Part shown: positions 9,073 to 21,321 of the stretch, in pieces
How positions within the stretch are numbered: the first letter of the stretch is position 1
Layout: each line of letters starts with the position of its first letter
Assembly (NCBI RefSeq): GCF_000742135.1
Contig: NZ_KN046818.1
Span: forward strand, 4,097,447-4,161,446
Length of the DNA: 64,000 bases
Direction: 5' to 3'
DNA from: Klebsiella pneumoniae
GTDB taxonomy: Bacteria; Pseudomonadota; Gammaproteobacteria; Enterobacterales; Enterobacteriaceae
Position numbers and translations under genes: made by a program
Notes under the pieces: generated by a model
Told to the model about the DNA's origin: nothing
Databases searched by the model: none
The model's input: the letters and a program-made list of their open reading frames with translations, nothing else

Positions 9073-9972
9073 ATGGATCAAAAACAGATTGAAGACATTG
9101 TACGCAGCGTAATGGCGTCGATGGGACAACCACAGTCGCAGCCGCAGGCCCCCGCAGCGTCGACGCCGGCCTGCCATGCCGCCTGCGCCAGCGAAGCGGT
9201 GGTGGAAAGCTGCGCGCTGGACCTGGGCTCAGCGGAAGCGAAAGCCTGGATTGGGGTACAACATCCGCACCGCGCCGAAGTACTGACCGAACTAAAACGC
9301 AGTACCGCGGCGCGCGTTTGCACCGGCCGCGCCGGCCCGCGTCCGCGCACTCAGGCGCTGCTGCGCTTCCTGGCCGATCACTCGCGCTCGAAAGACACGG
9401 TGCTCAAAGAGGTGCCGGAAGCGTGGGTGAAAGCGCAGGGGCTGCTGGAAGTGCGTTCCGAGATTAGCGATAAGAACCTCTACCTCACGCGTCCGGATAT
9501 GGGCCGTCGCCTCAGTCCGGAAGCGATTGATGCGCTGAAGGCGCAGTGCGTGATGGATCCGGATGTGCAGGTGGTGGTCTCCGATGGTCTGTCGACGGAT
9601 GCCATCACCGCCAACTACGAAGAGATCCTGCCGCCGCTGCTTGCCGGCCTGAAACAGGCGGGTCTGAAGGTCGGGACGCCGTTCTTCGTGCGCTATGGCC
9701 GCGTCAAGATTGAAGATCAGATCGGCGAGATCCTCGGCGCGAAGGTGGTGATCCTGCTGGTTGGCGAGCGCCCGGGGCTCGGCCAGTCGGAGAGCCTCTC
9801 CTGCTACGCGGTGTACTCCCCGCGGGTGGCGACCACCGTCGAGGCCGACCGGACCTGTATCTCCAATATCCACCAGGGCGGCACCCCGCCGGTAGAAGCC
9901 GCCGCGGTGATCGTGGATTTAGCCAAACGCATGCTGGAGCAGAAAGCCTCCGGCATCAACATGAGCCGTTAA
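9073..9972 (+). CDS. eutC: EutC, ethanolamine ammonia-lyase small subunit
   Basis: EutC is the beta subunit that completes the cobalamin site of the lyase. It is 299 aa. The first residues, [18 protein letters not shown], form an amphipathic helix, followed by a Gln/Pro/Ala-rich linker ([15 protein letters not shown]). This is the encapsulation signal pattern known for EutC and parallels the EutE N-terminus here. The catalytic-domain segment [26 protein letters not shown] is split here only by my quoting: the key parts are GRAGPRPRT and [26 protein letters not shown] follows later. The gap to eutB is 20 nt and to eutL 9 nt. Confidence 0.97.
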   Translation: MDQKQIEDIVRSVMASMGQPQSQPQAPAASTPACHAACASEAVVESCALDLGSAEAKAWIGVQHPHRAEVLTELKRSTAARVCTGRAGPRPRTQALLRFLADHSRSKDTVLKEVPEAWVKAQGLLEVRSEISDKNLYLTRPDMGRRLSPEAIDALKAQCVMDPDVQVVVSDGLSTDAITANYEEILPPLLAGLKQAGLKVGTPFFVRYGRVKIEDQIGEILGAKVVILLVGERPGLGQSESLSCYAVYSPRVATTVEADRTCISNIHQGGTPPVEAAAVIVDLAKRMLEQKASGINMSR

Positions 9973-9981
9973 GGAGGCATC

Positions 9982-10641
9982 ATGCCAGCATTAGATTTGA
10001 TTCGACCCTCGGTTACCGCGATGCGCGTGATTGCCTCGGTGAATGACGGTTTCGCGCGCGAGCTTAAATTACCGTCGCATATACGTAGCCTCGGACTCAT
10101 CACGGCAGATTCTGACGATGTGACGTATATTGCCGCCGACGAAGCGACAAAGCAGGCGATGGTGGAGGTGGTCTATGGCCGCTCCCTCTACGCCGGCGCG
10201 GCCCATGGTCCGTCGCCTACCGCCGGCGAAGTACTGATCATGCTTGGCGGCCCGAACCCGGCGGAAGTTCGCGCCGGGCTGGATGCCATGATGGCGCATA
10301 TTGAAGGTGGGGCGGCATTCCAGTGGGCTAACGACGCGCAAGATACCGCCTTTCTGGCGCACGTGGTGTCGCGTACCGGCTCTTATCTTTCATCGGCCGC
10401 TGGCATCGCGTTGGGCGATCCGATCGCTTATCTGGTGGCGCCGCCGCTGGAGGCGACGTTTGGTATCGATGCGGCGATGAAGTCGGCCGACGTTCAGCTG
10501 GTGACCTACGTCCCGCCGCCATCGGAAACCAACTATTCGGCCGCCTTTTTGACGGGAAGCCAGGCCGCCTGTAAAGCCGCCTGCAATGCCTTTACCGATG
10601 CCGTTCTCGATATTGCCCGTCATCCTGTACAGCGTGCGTAA
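9982..10641 (+). CDS. eutL: EutL, trimeric tandem-BMC shell protein
   Basis: EutL is a 219-aa shell protein with two fused, circularly permuted BMC domains that trimerise into a pseudo-hexamer. Its central pore is reported to open and close, which may gate larger molecules. Start [21 protein letters not shown] and end [20 protein letters not shown] are family-typical. AAGGAGG sits 7 nt before the ATG. The stop TAA overlaps an ATG of the eutK frame (TAATG), but the likely eutK start is 12 nt further on. Confidence 0.97.
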   Translation: MPALDLIRPSVTAMRVIASVNDGFARELKLPSHIRSLGLITADSDDVTYIAADEATKQAMVEVVYGRSLYAGAAHGPSPTAGEVLIMLGGPNPAEVRAGLDAMMAHIEGGAAFQWANDAQDTAFLAHVVSRTGSYLSSAAGIALGDPIAYLVAPPLEATFGIDAAMKSADVQLVTYVPPPSETNYSAAFLTGSQAACKAACNAFTDAVLDIARHPVQRA

Positions 10642-10652
10642 TGGAGGGAGCG

Positions 10653-11138
10653 ATGATCAATGCGCTGGGATTGCTAGAAGTGGAGGGCATGGTTGCGGCT
10701 GTAGACGCTGCGGATGCCATGCTTAAGGCGGCCAATGTGCGCCTGCTTAGTCATGAAGTGCTCGACCCGGGCAGGTTAACGCTGGTGGTGGAGGGCGACC
10801 TGGCGGCCTGCCGCGCCGCGCTGGATGCCGGGGCCGCCGCTGCCCGGCGGACCGGCTGCGTGATCAGCCGTCGGGAAATTGGCCGCCCGGAAGAGGATAC
10901 CCAGCGGCTGATCGGCGGTTTTCAGCCACCGCCGCCAGCGCCCATGCCGCCTGCTGACCCGGCTTCATCGGAAGCCTTACTGACGCTGCTGGCTTCAGTT
11001 CGTCAGGGCATGACGGCCGGCGAGGTCGCCGCGCATTTTGCCTGGCCGCTGGATAAGGCCCGCCAGGCGCTGGAGCAGCTCTTTTCCGCAGGGACGCTAC
11101 GAAAACGCAGTAGCCGCTATCGTCTCAAAAATCCATAA
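10653..11138 (+). CDS. eutK: EutK, minor shell protein with C-terminal helical domain
   Basis: This 161-aa protein carries one N-terminal BMC domain (residues 1 to about 90) linked by a Pro-rich stretch (QPPPPAPMPPADP) to a C-terminal winged-helix-like domain of about 60 aa (LTLLASVRQGMTAGEVAAHF and onward). The family's C-terminal domain has been proposed to bind nucleic acid. I chose the ATG at 10653 rather than 10641 because GGAGGGAG sits ideally before it and MINALGLLEVEGM matches known EutK. A hairpin and eutR follow. Confidence 0.95.
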   Translation: MINALGLLEVEGMVAAVDAADAMLKAANVRLLSHEVLDPGRLTLVVEGDLAACRAALDAGAAAARRTGCVISRREIGRPEEDTQRLIGGFQPPPPAPMPPADPASSEALLTLLASVRQGMTAGEVAAHFAWPLDKARQALEQLFSAGTLRKRSSRYRLKNP

Positions 11139-11150
11139 CCTGTCGGAGGT

Positions 11151-11173
11151 GCCGGGAGCGGCTTGCCCCCGGC
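11151..11173 (+). terminator. Hairpin between eutK and eutR
   Basis: GCCGGGAGC and GCCCCCGGC pair into a GC-rich stem with a short loop, followed by only TTTAACG. It could attenuate read-through from the structural operon into eutR, or be a mRNA stabiliser. The short T-run makes full termination doubtful. Confidence 0.4.
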
Positions 11174-11183
11174 TTTAACGATT

Positions 11184-12236
11184 ATGAAAAAGCGTCGTTC
11201 TGCAAATTTGCACCATCTCTGTTGCGAGGCGTTGCCGGAAGACACCAGGCTGACGCCTCAGGTTGAAATTGACAATATTCATCAACGACACACAACCGAT
11301 GTGTATGAGCACGCCCTGACCATTACCGCCTGGCAACAGATCTACGATCAGCTGCATCCGGGGCAGTTTCGCGGCGAGTTTACCGAAATCCTACTCGATG
11401 AGATCCAGGTCTTCCGCGAATATACCGGGCTGGCGCTGCGCCAGTCCTGCCTGGTCTGGCCGAACTCCTTCTGGTTTGGCATTCCGGCGACCCGGGGTGA
11501 ACAGGGGTTTATCGGCTCGCAGTGTCTGGGCCGGGCAGAAATCGCCACCCGTCCCGGCGGTACGGAGTTCGAGCTCAGCACGCCGGATGATTACACCATT
11601 CTCGGGGTAGTGATTTCGCAGGAGGTGATTGCGCGTCACGCCAGTTTCCTGCACCACCCGGAACGGGTGCTACATATGCTACGCAACCAGTCAGCGCTGG
11701 CGGTCCGCGAGCCGCATAAGGCCGCGCTGTGGGGGTTTGTCCAACAGGCGCTGGCCACCTTTAGCGAGCATCCGGATACCCTTCATCAGCCGGCCGTGCG
11801 TAAAGTCCTGCGGGATAATCTGTTGCTGGCGATGGGCACGATGCTGGAAGAAGCGCAGCCGATGGTAAGTGCAGAGAGCGTCAGCCACCAGAGCTACCGC
11901 CGCCTGCTGGCGCAGGCGCGCGAATATGTGCTGGAAAACAGCGCGGAGCCGTTAACCGTTCTCGATCTGTGCCAGCAGCTGTACGTCAGCCGTCGCACCT
12001 TGCAAAACGCCTTCCATGCGATACTGGGGATTGGTCCTAACGCCTGGCTCAAACGGATCCGCCTGAACGCCGTGCGTCGGGAGCTGATAAGCCCCTGGTC
12101 AGAGCGCGAGACGGTCAAGGAGGCGGCCATGCAGTGGGGATTCTGGCATTTGGGGCAGTTCGCCACCGACTATCAGCAGCTGTTTGCTGAGAAACCGTCG
12201 ATGACGCTGCACCATCGCCTGCGCCAGTGGGTGTGA
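11184..12236 (+). CDS. eutR: EutR, AraC-family activator of the eut operon
   Basis: EutR senses ethanolamine plus adenosylcobalamin and activates the eut promoter upstream of this window. It is 350 aa from the ATG at 11184 ([12 protein letters not shown]). A TTG seven codons upstream also opens the frame but lacks family support. The C-terminal AraC domain is clear: [20 protein letters not shown] is the first helix-turn-helix, followed by [20 protein letters not shown] and a second HTH around [17 protein letters not shown]. As last gene of the operon it can form a positive feedback loop. Confidence 0.96.
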   Translation: MKKRRSANLHHLCCEALPEDTRLTPQVEIDNIHQRHTTDVYEHALTITAWQQIYDQLHPGQFRGEFTEILLDEIQVFREYTGLALRQSCLVWPNSFWFGIPATRGEQGFIGSQCLGRAEIATRPGGTEFELSTPDDYTILGVVISQEVIARHASFLHHPERVLHMLRNQSALAVREPHKAALWGFVQQALATFSEHPDTLHQPAVRKVLRDNLLLAMGTMLEEAQPMVSAESVSHQSYRRLLAQAREYVLENSAEPLTVLDLCQQLYVSRRTLQNAFHAILGIGPNAWLKRIRLNAVRRELISPWSERETVKEAAMQWGFWHLGQFATDYQQLFAEKPSMTLHHRLRQWV

Positions 12237-12253
12237 GGGAAGAGACTCCGCTA

Positions 12254-12275
12254 CCGGGTGGCCAGCCGCCATCCG
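12254..12275. repeat. REP-like palindrome between eutR and hemF
   Basis: CCGGGTGGC and GCCATCCGG form an imperfect inverted repeat around CAGCC, lying between the convergent eutR and hemF ends. It is a single REP-like unit and may also act as a weak bidirectional terminator. Confidence 0.5.
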
Positions 12276-12279
12276 GCCG

Positions 12280-14051
<1,772 letters not shown>

Positions 14052-14262
14052 TCGGCCTGAATTGTAAACAAGTGATGTCCAATGTTATATCGTATCGCGT
14101 TTGCCGTTACGACCATTCAAAATAAGAATTGTTTTACTTTTCATTTCAATACATGACAAAGTCATATTATGCCATTTTTTGTCGCTGATTTCGCCTGATA
14201 TTGGCTATCAGTTATATTCGCGCCATAATCACTGTTTTTAACCGTCAATGGTGGGGAATACC

Positions 14263-14688
14263 ATGGAGATTCGCGTTTTTCGCCAGCAGGATTTCGAAGA
14301 GGTTGTGACGCTGTGGGAGCGCTGCGATCTGCTGCGCCCGTGGAACGATCCGGAGATGGATATTGAGCGCAAGCTGAATCACGACGTCAGCCTGTTTCTG
14401 GTGGCGGAAGTGAATGGCGAAGTGGTCGGCACGGTGATGGGCGGATATGACGGTCATCGCGGATCGGCCTATTATCTCGGCGTCCATCCGGAATATCGCG
14501 GCCGGGGTATCGCGAACGCGCTGCTCAACCGTCTGGAGAAAAAGCTGATTGCCCGCGGCTGCCCGAAAATCAACATTATGGTCCGTGAAGACAACGACGT
14601 GGTGCAGGGAATGTACGAGCGGTTGGGCTATGAGTACGCCGATGTCCTGACCCTGGGCAAGCGCCTGATCGAAGATGAAGAATACTGA
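14263..14688 (+). CDS. ypeA: YpeA, GNAT-family acetyltransferase
   Basis: This 141-aa protein is a GCN5-related N-acetyltransferase; the substrate is not known. The acetyl-CoA loop is visible in [19 protein letters not shown] and motif B-like [13 protein letters not shown] follows. I chose the ATG at 14263 ([13 protein letters not shown]) over the ATG at 14248, because GGTGGGG lies between them at ribosome-binding distance and the shorter protein matches E. coli YpeA. It is divergent from amiA and overlaps yfeZ by 14 nt. Confidence 0.95.
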   Translation: MEIRVFRQQDFEEVVTLWERCDLLRPWNDPEMDIERKLNHDVSLFLVAEVNGEVVGTVMGGYDGHRGSAYYLGVHPEYRGRGIANALLNRLEKKLIARGCPKINIMVREDNDVVQGMYERLGYEYADVLTLGKRLIEDEEY

Positions 14689-15124
14689 GTTTATCCCCGC
14701 CGATTTTGATGCCCATGGCCGTCTGCGCCTGCCTTTGCTTTTCTGGTGCGTGCTGTTGTTGCAGGCCCGCACGTGGGTGCTGTTTTTGATGGCCGGCGCA
14801 TCGCGCCAGCAGGGCGACGCGATTCTTAATCTGTTCTATCCCGATCACGAGCGCTTCTGGCTTGGTTTACTGCCAGGCGTGCCGGCGGTGCTGGCCTTTC
14901 TGCTTAGCGGCTATCGTCAGCGCCTGCCGCGCCTGTGGCGGGCAATGCGCTGGCTGCTGGTGCTATCGCAAGTGCTGCTGTTGCTGTGGCAGCCGATGCT
15001 ATGGCTGAGCGGCGAATCTCCCTCCTCGTTGACCATTGCGCTGCTGGTCGCGGATGGCTATGCCCTGTGGTGGCTGTTAACCAGCCGTCGCCTGGGCGCC
15101 TGTTTTCACCAGACCACCTTTTAA
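14675..15124 (+). CDS. yfeZ: YfeZ, DUF2919-type inner-membrane protein
   Basis: This is a 149-aa inner-membrane protein of unknown function with about four predicted hydrophobic segments (around [47 protein letters not shown] and [17 protein letters not shown]). It overlaps ypeA by 14 nt, so the two are probably cotranslated. Recognition as YfeZ rests on position between ypeA and yfeY and on the DUF2919-like sequence. Confidence 0.85.
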   Translation: MKNTEFIPADFDAHGRLRLPLLFWCVLLLQARTWVLFLMAGASRQQGDAILNLFYPDHERFWLGLLPGVPAVLAFLLSGYRQRLPRLWRAMRWLLVLSQVLLLLWQPMLWLSGESPSSLTIALLVADGYALWWLLTSRRLGACFHQTTF

Positions 15125-15185
15125 TGGCACTTTTTGCCGATCGTGAACTCCAACATGCGTTGAATGACTCAGAAAGGATTGAGAT

Positions 15186-15761
15186 ATGAAATCGCTACGT
15201 GTAATGCTCTGTGCACTTCCGCTGGCGCTGACCGGCTGCTCCACGATGAGCGCAGTCAACTGGTCGGCGGCCTATCCGTGGAACTGGTTTGGCGCTTCCA
15301 CCGAGGTGACCGAGCAGGGAGTGGGTAAACTGACGGCCTCCACGCCGCTCAATGAACAGGCGATTAGCGATGCGCTGGGCAGCGACTACCGTTTACGCAG
15401 CGGAATGAAGACCGATAAGGGCAATATCGTCCACTACTTTGAAGCGCTGAAAAACAACAGCGTGGCGCTGACCATCAATGGCGACAACGGTGCTATCAGC
15501 CGGATTGACGTGCGTGATGCGGATATCAAAACCGCCAGCGGCGTGAAAATCGGCACACCGTTTAGCGACCTGTACAGCAAAGCCTTCGGCAACTGCCAGA
15601 AAGGCAGCCATGACAACGGGGCGGTCGTCGAGTGTCAGGCCGAGGGGAGCCAGCATATCAGCTATGCCTTCACTGGCCACTGGAGCGGTCCGGACGAGCT
15701 GATGCCCTCCGACGATACGCTGAAAAACTGGAAGGTCAGCAAGATTATCTGGCGTCGCTAA
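15186..15761 (+). CDS. yfeY: YfeY, RpoE-regulated lipoprotein
   Basis: This is a 191-aa lipoprotein: the lipobox LTGC places the acylated cysteine at residue 18 after a short basic and hydrophobic signal. The residue after it is Ser, not Asp, so outer-membrane sorting is expected. Family annotation is 'RpoE-regulated lipoprotein'; the molecular role is unknown. The mature part is small and globular, with cysteines in FGNCQKGS and VECQAEGS that could form a disulfide. AGAAAGGATTGAG precedes the ATG. Confidence 0.92.
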   Translation: MKSLRVMLCALPLALTGCSTMSAVNWSAAYPWNWFGASTEVTEQGVGKLTASTPLNEQAISDALGSDYRLRSGMKTDKGNIVHYFEALKNNSVALTINGDNGAISRIDVRDADIKTASGVKIGTPFSDLYSKAFGNCQKGSHDNGAVVECQAEGSQHISYAFTGHWSGPDELMPSDDTLKNWKVSKIIWRR

Positions 15762-15771
15762 ATTGATCTGA

Positions 15772-16755
<984 letters not shown>

Positions 16756-16773
16756 TTTTTCCCCTCACCCTAA

Positions 16774-16868
16774 CCCTCTCCCCAAAGGGGAGAGGGGACG
16801 GTAAGGTGCGGCTATGGGATCTGCGTGCGGATTCTTTTACTCCCTCTCCCTCAGTCAGAGGGGAGGGG
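16774..16868. repeat. Two GC-rich hairpins after yfeX
   Basis: 16774-16797 is a near-perfect palindrome (CCCTCTCCCC-AAA-GGGGAGAGGG), preceded by CCCCTCACCCTAA. A related inverted copy, CCCTCTCCCTCAGTCAGAG and GGGAGGGGTGAGGG, spans 16842-16875. Together they form a larger inverted arrangement of the 'cctcaccctaaccctctcccc' type of dispersed enterobacterial repeat. The first hairpin may end yfeX transcription. Confidence 0.65.
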
Positions 16869-16884
16869 TGAGGGCATCGGCGAC

Positions 16885-17185
16885 TCAGGCGCTTCAAGTA
16901 TCGCCTCCATCACCGCATCTTCATGCTCTTCAAACTCATTATTCCAGAAGCGTAAAACACGCCATCCCTCGCTCTGTTGCCAGCGGGTGCGGCGTCGTCG
17001 TGTTGGCCGCCGTCCAGTTCAATCGCCAGCCGTATTGCGCAGCAGGCGAAACCGAGAATATAGGGGCCAACGGGGCGCTGGCGGCGAAACGTGTCGCTAG
17101 CAAAACGGCGGTTGCGCAGTCAGTACCCTGGTCGACGTTCTGCGGGCGTTAAGCTACGTCTGAGCTGACGAGCAAATATCTGTGT
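16885..17185 (-). pseudogene. Decayed DUF559 (Vsr-like endonuclease fold) gene
   Basis: No intact frame exists, but minus-strand translation gives a recognisable DUF559 protein in pieces. ARQLRRSLTPAERR runs into an in-frame TGA at about 17122-17124, where a Trp-Tyr-x-LRNR segment is expected. LRNRRFASDTFRRQRPVGPY then leads to AIRLAIELDGGQHDD. About 20 nt appear to be missing and the frame shifts near 16987, after which WQQSEGWRVLRFWNNEFEEH continues to VMEAILEA. DUF559 proteins have a very-short-patch-repair endonuclease-like fold, with the ELDGGQH and RVLRFWNNE motifs. Start codon and exact ends cannot be fixed. The remnant lies between dispersed hairpins and the cysP promoter, so it looks like an old insertion. 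Confidence 0.8.
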
Positions 17186-17284
17186 GTTTTTCATATAAAC
17201 ATAGTGCACGCCTGGCTGCCGTTTGTCACAATGACCCGTCTAATCTGCGAGCCGCTTTCAGCTAAGCTTTGCCAGTTGCTTATT

Positions 17285-17365
17285 CCCTTTTCGACTTCCA
17301 AATCGCCAAACGGTATATAAAACCGTTACTCCTTTCGTACCCGTTATAAATATGATGATCATCAG
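17285..17365 (+). promoter_or_regulatory. cysP promoter with CysB-type region
   Basis: The segment resembles the E. coli cysP control region as I recall it, including TTATTCCCTTTTCGACTTCC, the inverted repeat AACGGT-N7-ACCGTT (17309-17327), and CCGTTATAAATATGATG, which holds the likely -10. CysB with N-acetylserine activates this promoter under sulfur limitation. The binding site assignment is by similarity only. Confidence 0.65.
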
Positions 17366-17394
17366 AAAATGTTCAACGTTGATAAGGGTGCGCA

Positions 17395-18411
17395 ATGGCC
17401 GTTAAATCACTGAAAAAAGGATATCTGGCGCTGGCGGCTTCCATGCTGCTGGTGGCGCAGGCGCAGGCGACGGAGCTGCTGAACAGCTCCTATGATGTCT
17501 CCCGCGAGCTGTTTGCCGCCCTTAACCCGCCTTTTGAGCAGCAGTGGGCGAAAGACAATGGCCGGGACAAGCTGACCATCAAGCAGTCGCATGCCGGTTC
17601 ATCCAAGCAGGCGCTGGCTATTTTGCAGGGCCTGAAGGCGGACGTGGTCACCTACAACCAGGTGACGGACGTGCAGATCCTGCATGACAAAGGCAACCTG
17701 ATCCCAGCCGACTGGCAAAGCCGTCTGCCGAACAACAGCTCACCGTTCTATTCGACGATGGGTTTCCTGGTGCGTAAAGGCAATCCGAAAAACATTCATG
17801 ACTGGAACGACCTGGTTCGCTCTGACGTTACGCTGATCTTCCCGAATCCGAAAACCTCGGGTAACGCCCGATACACCTACCTGGCGGCATGGGGCGCGGC
17901 GGATAAAGCTGATGGCGGCGATAAAGCTAAAACCGAACAGTTTATGACTCAGTTTCTCAAGAACGTCGAAGTCTTTGACACCGGCGGGCGCGGAGCGACC
18001 ACCACCTTCGCCGAGCGCGGCCTCGGCGATGTGCTGATTAGCTTCGAATCGGAAGTGAATAATATTCGCAAGCAGTATGAGGCGCAGGGATTTGAAGTGG
18101 TTATCCCGAAAACCAACATTCTGGCGGAGTTCCCGGTGGCCTGGGTCGATAAAAACGTCAAAGCCAATGGCACGGAAAAGGCGGCGAAAGCCTACCTGAA
18201 CTGGCTCTATACGCCACAGGCGCAAACTATCATTACCGACTACTACTATCGAGTAAACAACCCGAAAGTGATGGATGCTCTGAAGGATAAATTCCCGCAG
18301 ACCGAGCTGTTCCGCGTGGAAGATAAGTTTGGCTCCTGGCCTGAGGTGATGAAAACCCACTTCGCCAGCGGCGGCGAACTGGACAAACTGCTGGCGGCGG
18401 GGCGTAAGTAA
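17395..18411 (+). CDS. cysP: CysP, periplasmic thiosulfate/sulfate-binding protein
   Basis: CysP captures thiosulfate and sulfate and delivers them to CysTWA. The 338-aa precursor has a Sec signal ([19 protein letters not shown], cleavage near residue 25). The mature protein starts [19 protein letters not shown], and the ligand-site segments [11 protein letters not shown] and [20 protein letters not shown] are present. [11 protein letters not shown] lies near the C-terminus. GATAAGGGTG precedes the ATG. Its stop overlaps the cysT start in TAATG, so the importer genes are tightly coupled. Confidence 0.98.
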   Translation: MAVKSLKKGYLALAASMLLVAQAQATELLNSSYDVSRELFAALNPPFEQQWAKDNGRDKLTIKQSHAGSSKQALAILQGLKADVVTYNQVTDVQILHDKGNLIPADWQSRLPNNSSPFYSTMGFLVRKGNPKNIHDWNDLVRSDVTLIFPNPKTSGNARYTYLAAWGAADKADGGDKAKTEQFMTQFLKNVEVFDTGGRGATTTFAERGLGDVLISFESEVNNIRKQYEAQGFEVVIPKTNILAEFPVAWVDKNVKANGTEKAAKAYLNWLYTPQAQTIITDYYYRVNNPKVMDALKDKFPQTELFRVEDKFGSWPEVMKTHFASGGELDKLLAAGRK

Positions 18412-19244
18412 TGTTTGCTGTGTCGTCCAAGCGCGTGCTGCCGGGTTTTACCCTGAGCCTTGGCACCAGCCTGCTGTTTGTCTGTCTGATTTTGTTATTA
18501 CCGCTCAGCGCGTTGGTGATGCAGCTGGCGCAGATGAGTTGGGCGCAGTACTGGGATGTGATCACCAACCCGCAGGTGGTAGCCGCCTATAAGGTGACGC
18601 TGCTGTCGGCGTTTGTGGCCTCGATTTTTAACGGCGTCTTTGGTCTGCTGATGGCCTGGATCCTGACCCGCTATCGTTTTCCGGGCCGCACGCTGCTGGA
18701 TGCCTTAATGGACCTGCCGTTTGCGCTGCCGACGGCGGTAGCCGGTCTGACCCTGGCCTCGCTGTTTTCGGTGAACGGTATTTACGGGGAATGGCTGGCG
18801 AAGTTCGATATTAAAGTCACCTATACCTGGCTCGGCATCGCCGTGGCGATGGCCTTCACCAGCATCCCGTTTGTGGTACGCACCGTGCAGCCGGTGCTGG
18901 AAGAGTTGGGGCCCGAGTATGAGGAAGCGGCGGAAACGCTGGGCGCCACGCGCTGGCAGAGTTTCCGCAAGGTAGTGCTGCCGGAGCTGTCGCCGGCGCT
19001 GCTGGCGGGCATTGCTCTGTCGTTTACCCGCAGCCTCGGCGAATTCGGCGCGGTGATTTTTATCGCCGGCAACATCGCGTGGAAGACGGAAGTGACGTCG
19101 CTGATGATCTTTATTCGTCTGCAGGAGTTTGACTATCCGGCGGCGAGCGCCATCGCCTCGGTGATCCTGGCCGCCTCACTGCTGCTGCTGTTTTCCATCA
19201 ATACCCTGCAGAGTCGCTTTGGTCGACGCGTGGTAGGTCACTAA
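18411..19244 (+). CDS. cysT: CysT (CysU), sulfate/thiosulfate ABC permease
   Basis: This 277-aa permease with about six membrane segments forms the channel together with CysW. The EAA coupling loop, which contacts the CysA ATPase, is EAAETLGATRWQSFRKVVLP at about two thirds of the length. It begins in a TAATG overlap with cysP and ends in another TAATG overlap with cysW. The E. coli name is cysU. Confidence 0.97.
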   Translation: MFAVSSKRVLPGFTLSLGTSLLFVCLILLLPLSALVMQLAQMSWAQYWDVITNPQVVAAYKVTLLSAFVASIFNGVFGLLMAWILTRYRFPGRTLLDALMDLPFALPTAVAGLTLASLFSVNGIYGEWLAKFDIKVTYTWLGIAVAMAFTSIPFVVRTVQPVLEELGPEYEEAAETLGATRWQSFRKVVLPELSPALLAGIALSFTRSLGEFGAVIFIAGNIAWKTEVTSLMIFIRLQEFDYPAASAIASVILAASLLLLFSINTLQSRFGRRVVGH

Positions 19245-20119
19245 TGGCGGAAGTTACTCAATTGAAACGCTACGACGCGCCCCGTATCAACTGGGGAAAA
19301 TGGTTTCTGATTGGCGTCGGGATGCTGGTCTCCGCCTTCATCCTTGTGGTGCCGATGCTCTACATCTTTATCCAGGCCTTCAGCAAAGGATTGATGCCGG
19401 TGCTGGAAAACCTGGCGAACCCGGACATGCTGCATGCCATCTGGCTGACGGTGATGATTGCGTTGATTACCGTACCGGTGAACCTGGTGTTCGGTACCTT
19501 GCTGGCCTGGCTGGTGACACGTTTTACCTTTCCGGGGCGCCAGCTGCTGCTGACGTTGCTGGATATCCCGTTCGCCGTCTCGCCGGTGGTGGCCGGTCTG
19601 GTGTATCTGCTGTTTTACGGCTCTAACGGTCCGCTGGGCGGCTGGCTTGACGCGCATAATCTGCAAATCATGTTCGCCTGGCCGGGCATGGTGCTGGCGA
19701 CCATCTTTGTTACCTGTCCGTTTGTGGTGCGTGAGCTGGTGCCGGTGATGATGAGTCAGGGCAGTCATGAAGATGAGGCCGCGGTGCTGCTGGGCGCGTC
19801 CGGTTGGCAGATGTTCCGCCGGGTGACGTTGCCCAATATTCGCTGGGCGCTGCTGTACGGCGTGGTGCTGACCAACGCCCGCGCCATCGGCGAATTTGGC
19901 GCGGTGTCGGTGGTTTCCGGCTCGATCCGCGGCGAAACGCTGTCGCTGCCGCTGCAAATTGAACTACTGGAGCAGGATTACAACACCGTCGGCTCGTTTA
20001 CCGCCGCTGCCCTGCTGACGTTAATGGCTATTCTGACCCTGTTTTTAAAGAGTATGTTGCAATGGCGTCTGGCCAATCAGAAAGAACGCGCGCAACAGGA
20101 GGGAAATCATGAGCATTGA
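19244..20119 (+). CDS. cysW: CysW, sulfate/thiosulfate ABC permease
   Basis: This is the second permease subunit of the sulfate importer, 291 aa with about six membrane segments. Its EAA loop reads [20 protein letters not shown]. It starts on the TAATG shared with cysT, and the last 11 nt overlap the start of cysA. The C-terminus is polar ([13 protein letters not shown]) and cytoplasmic. Confidence 0.97.
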   Translation: MAEVTQLKRYDAPRINWGKWFLIGVGMLVSAFILVVPMLYIFIQAFSKGLMPVLENLANPDMLHAIWLTVMIALITVPVNLVFGTLLAWLVTRFTFPGRQLLLTLLDIPFAVSPVVAGLVYLLFYGSNGPLGGWLDAHNLQIMFAWPGMVLATIFVTCPFVVRELVPVMMSQGSHEDEAAVLLGASGWQMFRRVTLPNIRWALLYGVVLTNARAIGEFGAVSVVSGSIRGETLSLPLQIELLEQDYNTVGSFTAAALLTLMAILTLFLKSMLQWRLANQKERAQQEGNHEH

Positions 20120-21203
20120 GATTGCCAATATTAAGAAATCGTTTGGTCGCACCCAGGTGCTGAATGATATCTCGTTGGATATCCCTTCCGGACAAATGGT
20201 TGCGCTGCTGGGGCCCTCGGGCTCCGGAAAAACCACCCTGCTGCGAATTATCGCCGGTCTGGAGCATCAGACCAGCGGTCATATCCGCTTCCACGGTACC
20301 GACGTCAGTCGGATGCACGCTCGCGACCGTAAAGTGGGCTTCGTTTTCCAGCACTATGCGCTGTTCCGCCATATGACGGTGTTCGATAACATCGCCTTTG
20401 GCCTGACCGTGCTGCCGCGCCGCGAACGCCCCAATGCGGCGGCGATTAAAGCCAAGGTGACCAAACTGCTGGAGATGGTGCAGCTGGCCCATCTGGCGGA
20501 TCGCTATCCGGCGCAGCTGTCCGGAGGCCAGAAGCAGCGCGTGGCGCTGGCGCGCGCTCTGGCGGTGGAGCCGCAAATTTTGCTGCTGGATGAACCTTTC
20601 GGTGCGCTGGATGCGCAGGTGCGTAAAGAGCTGCGCCGCTGGCTGCGTCAGCTGCATGAAGAGCTGAAATTCACCAGCGTGTTCGTCACCCACGATCAGG
20701 AAGAGGCGATGGAAGTTGCCGACCGGGTGGTGGTCATGAGCCAGGGCAACATCGAACAGGCCGATGCCCCGGAGCGCGTATGGCGTGAGCCGTCTACCCG
20801 TTTCGTGCTGGAGTTTATGGGGGAAGTGAACCGCCTGCAGGGGGTCATCCGCGGTGGACAGTTCCACGTCGGCGCCCACCGCTGGCCGTTAGGCTATACC
20901 CCGGCATACCAGGGGCCAGTGGACCTGTTCCTGCGCCCATGGGAAGTGGACATCAGCCGGCGGACCAGCCTGGATTCGCCGCTGCCGGTGCAGGTCCTGG
21001 AGGCCAGTCCGAAAGGGCACTACACCCAATTAGTCGTTCAGCCTCTGGGGTGGTATGACGAACCGCTGAGCGTGGTGTTAACGGGCGATGAGGCGCCGTC
21101 CCGCGGCGAACGGCTGTTCGTCGGGCTGCAAAACGCGCGGTTGTACAACGGTACCGAGCGTATCGAGCCGCGCGGCGAGCTTGCTCTGGCGGAGTCGGCC
21201 TGA
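20109..21203 (+). CDS. cysA: CysA, sulfate/thiosulfate import ATPase
   Basis: CysA powers the CysTW channel. It is 364 aa. Walker A is GPSGSGKTT near residue 35, the Q-loop is VFQHYALF, the ABC signature is [15 protein letters not shown] and Walker B is [14 protein letters not shown], with the switch His in FVTHDQ. A C-terminal TOBE-like regulatory domain of about 120 residues follows. AGGAGGGAAATC sits ahead of the ATG inside the cysW 3' end. A REP-like pair separates it from cysM. Confidence 0.98.
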   Translation: MSIEIANIKKSFGRTQVLNDISLDIPSGQMVALLGPSGSGKTTLLRIIAGLEHQTSGHIRFHGTDVSRMHARDRKVGFVFQHYALFRHMTVFDNIAFGLTVLPRRERPNAAAIKAKVTKLLEMVQLAHLADRYPAQLSGGQKQRVALARALAVEPQILLLDEPFGALDAQVRKELRRWLRQLHEELKFTSVFVTHDQEEAMEVADRVVVMSQGNIEQADAPERVWREPSTRFVLEFMGEVNRLQGVIRGGQFHVGAHRWPLGYTPAYQGPVDLFLRPWEVDISRRTSLDSPLPVQVLEASPKGHYTQLVVQPLGWYDEPLSVVLTGDEAPSRGERLFVGLQNARLYNGTERIEPRGELALAESA

Positions 21204-21216
21204 TAGCTTAAATCAA

Positions 21217-21307
21217 TGTGCTTTTGCCGGGTGAGGCTCTGCTTACCCGGTCTGGAATTATCACGCGTCTGCCAGGCCGGGTAAGCGAAGCGCCGCCCGG
21301 CTTTTTT
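21217..21307. repeat. REP-like inverted repeats between cysA and cysM
   Basis: Two palindromic units, GCCGGGTGAGGC...CTTACCCGG near 21227-21250 and GGCCGGGTAAGCGAAGCGCC...GCCCGGC near 21280-21301, stand in opposite orientation, the second followed by TTTTTTAT. The T-run suggests that the second hairpin (21277-21307) can also partly terminate cysA transcripts before cysM. Confidence 0.6.
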
Positions 21308-21321
21308 ATTGAGTAAAAATC

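Noticed and set aside
16759-16876. CRISPR array or ERIC element after yfeX
   Set aside because: Only two related hairpins, no regular spacers and no ERIC consensus. They are dispersed GC-rich palindromes.
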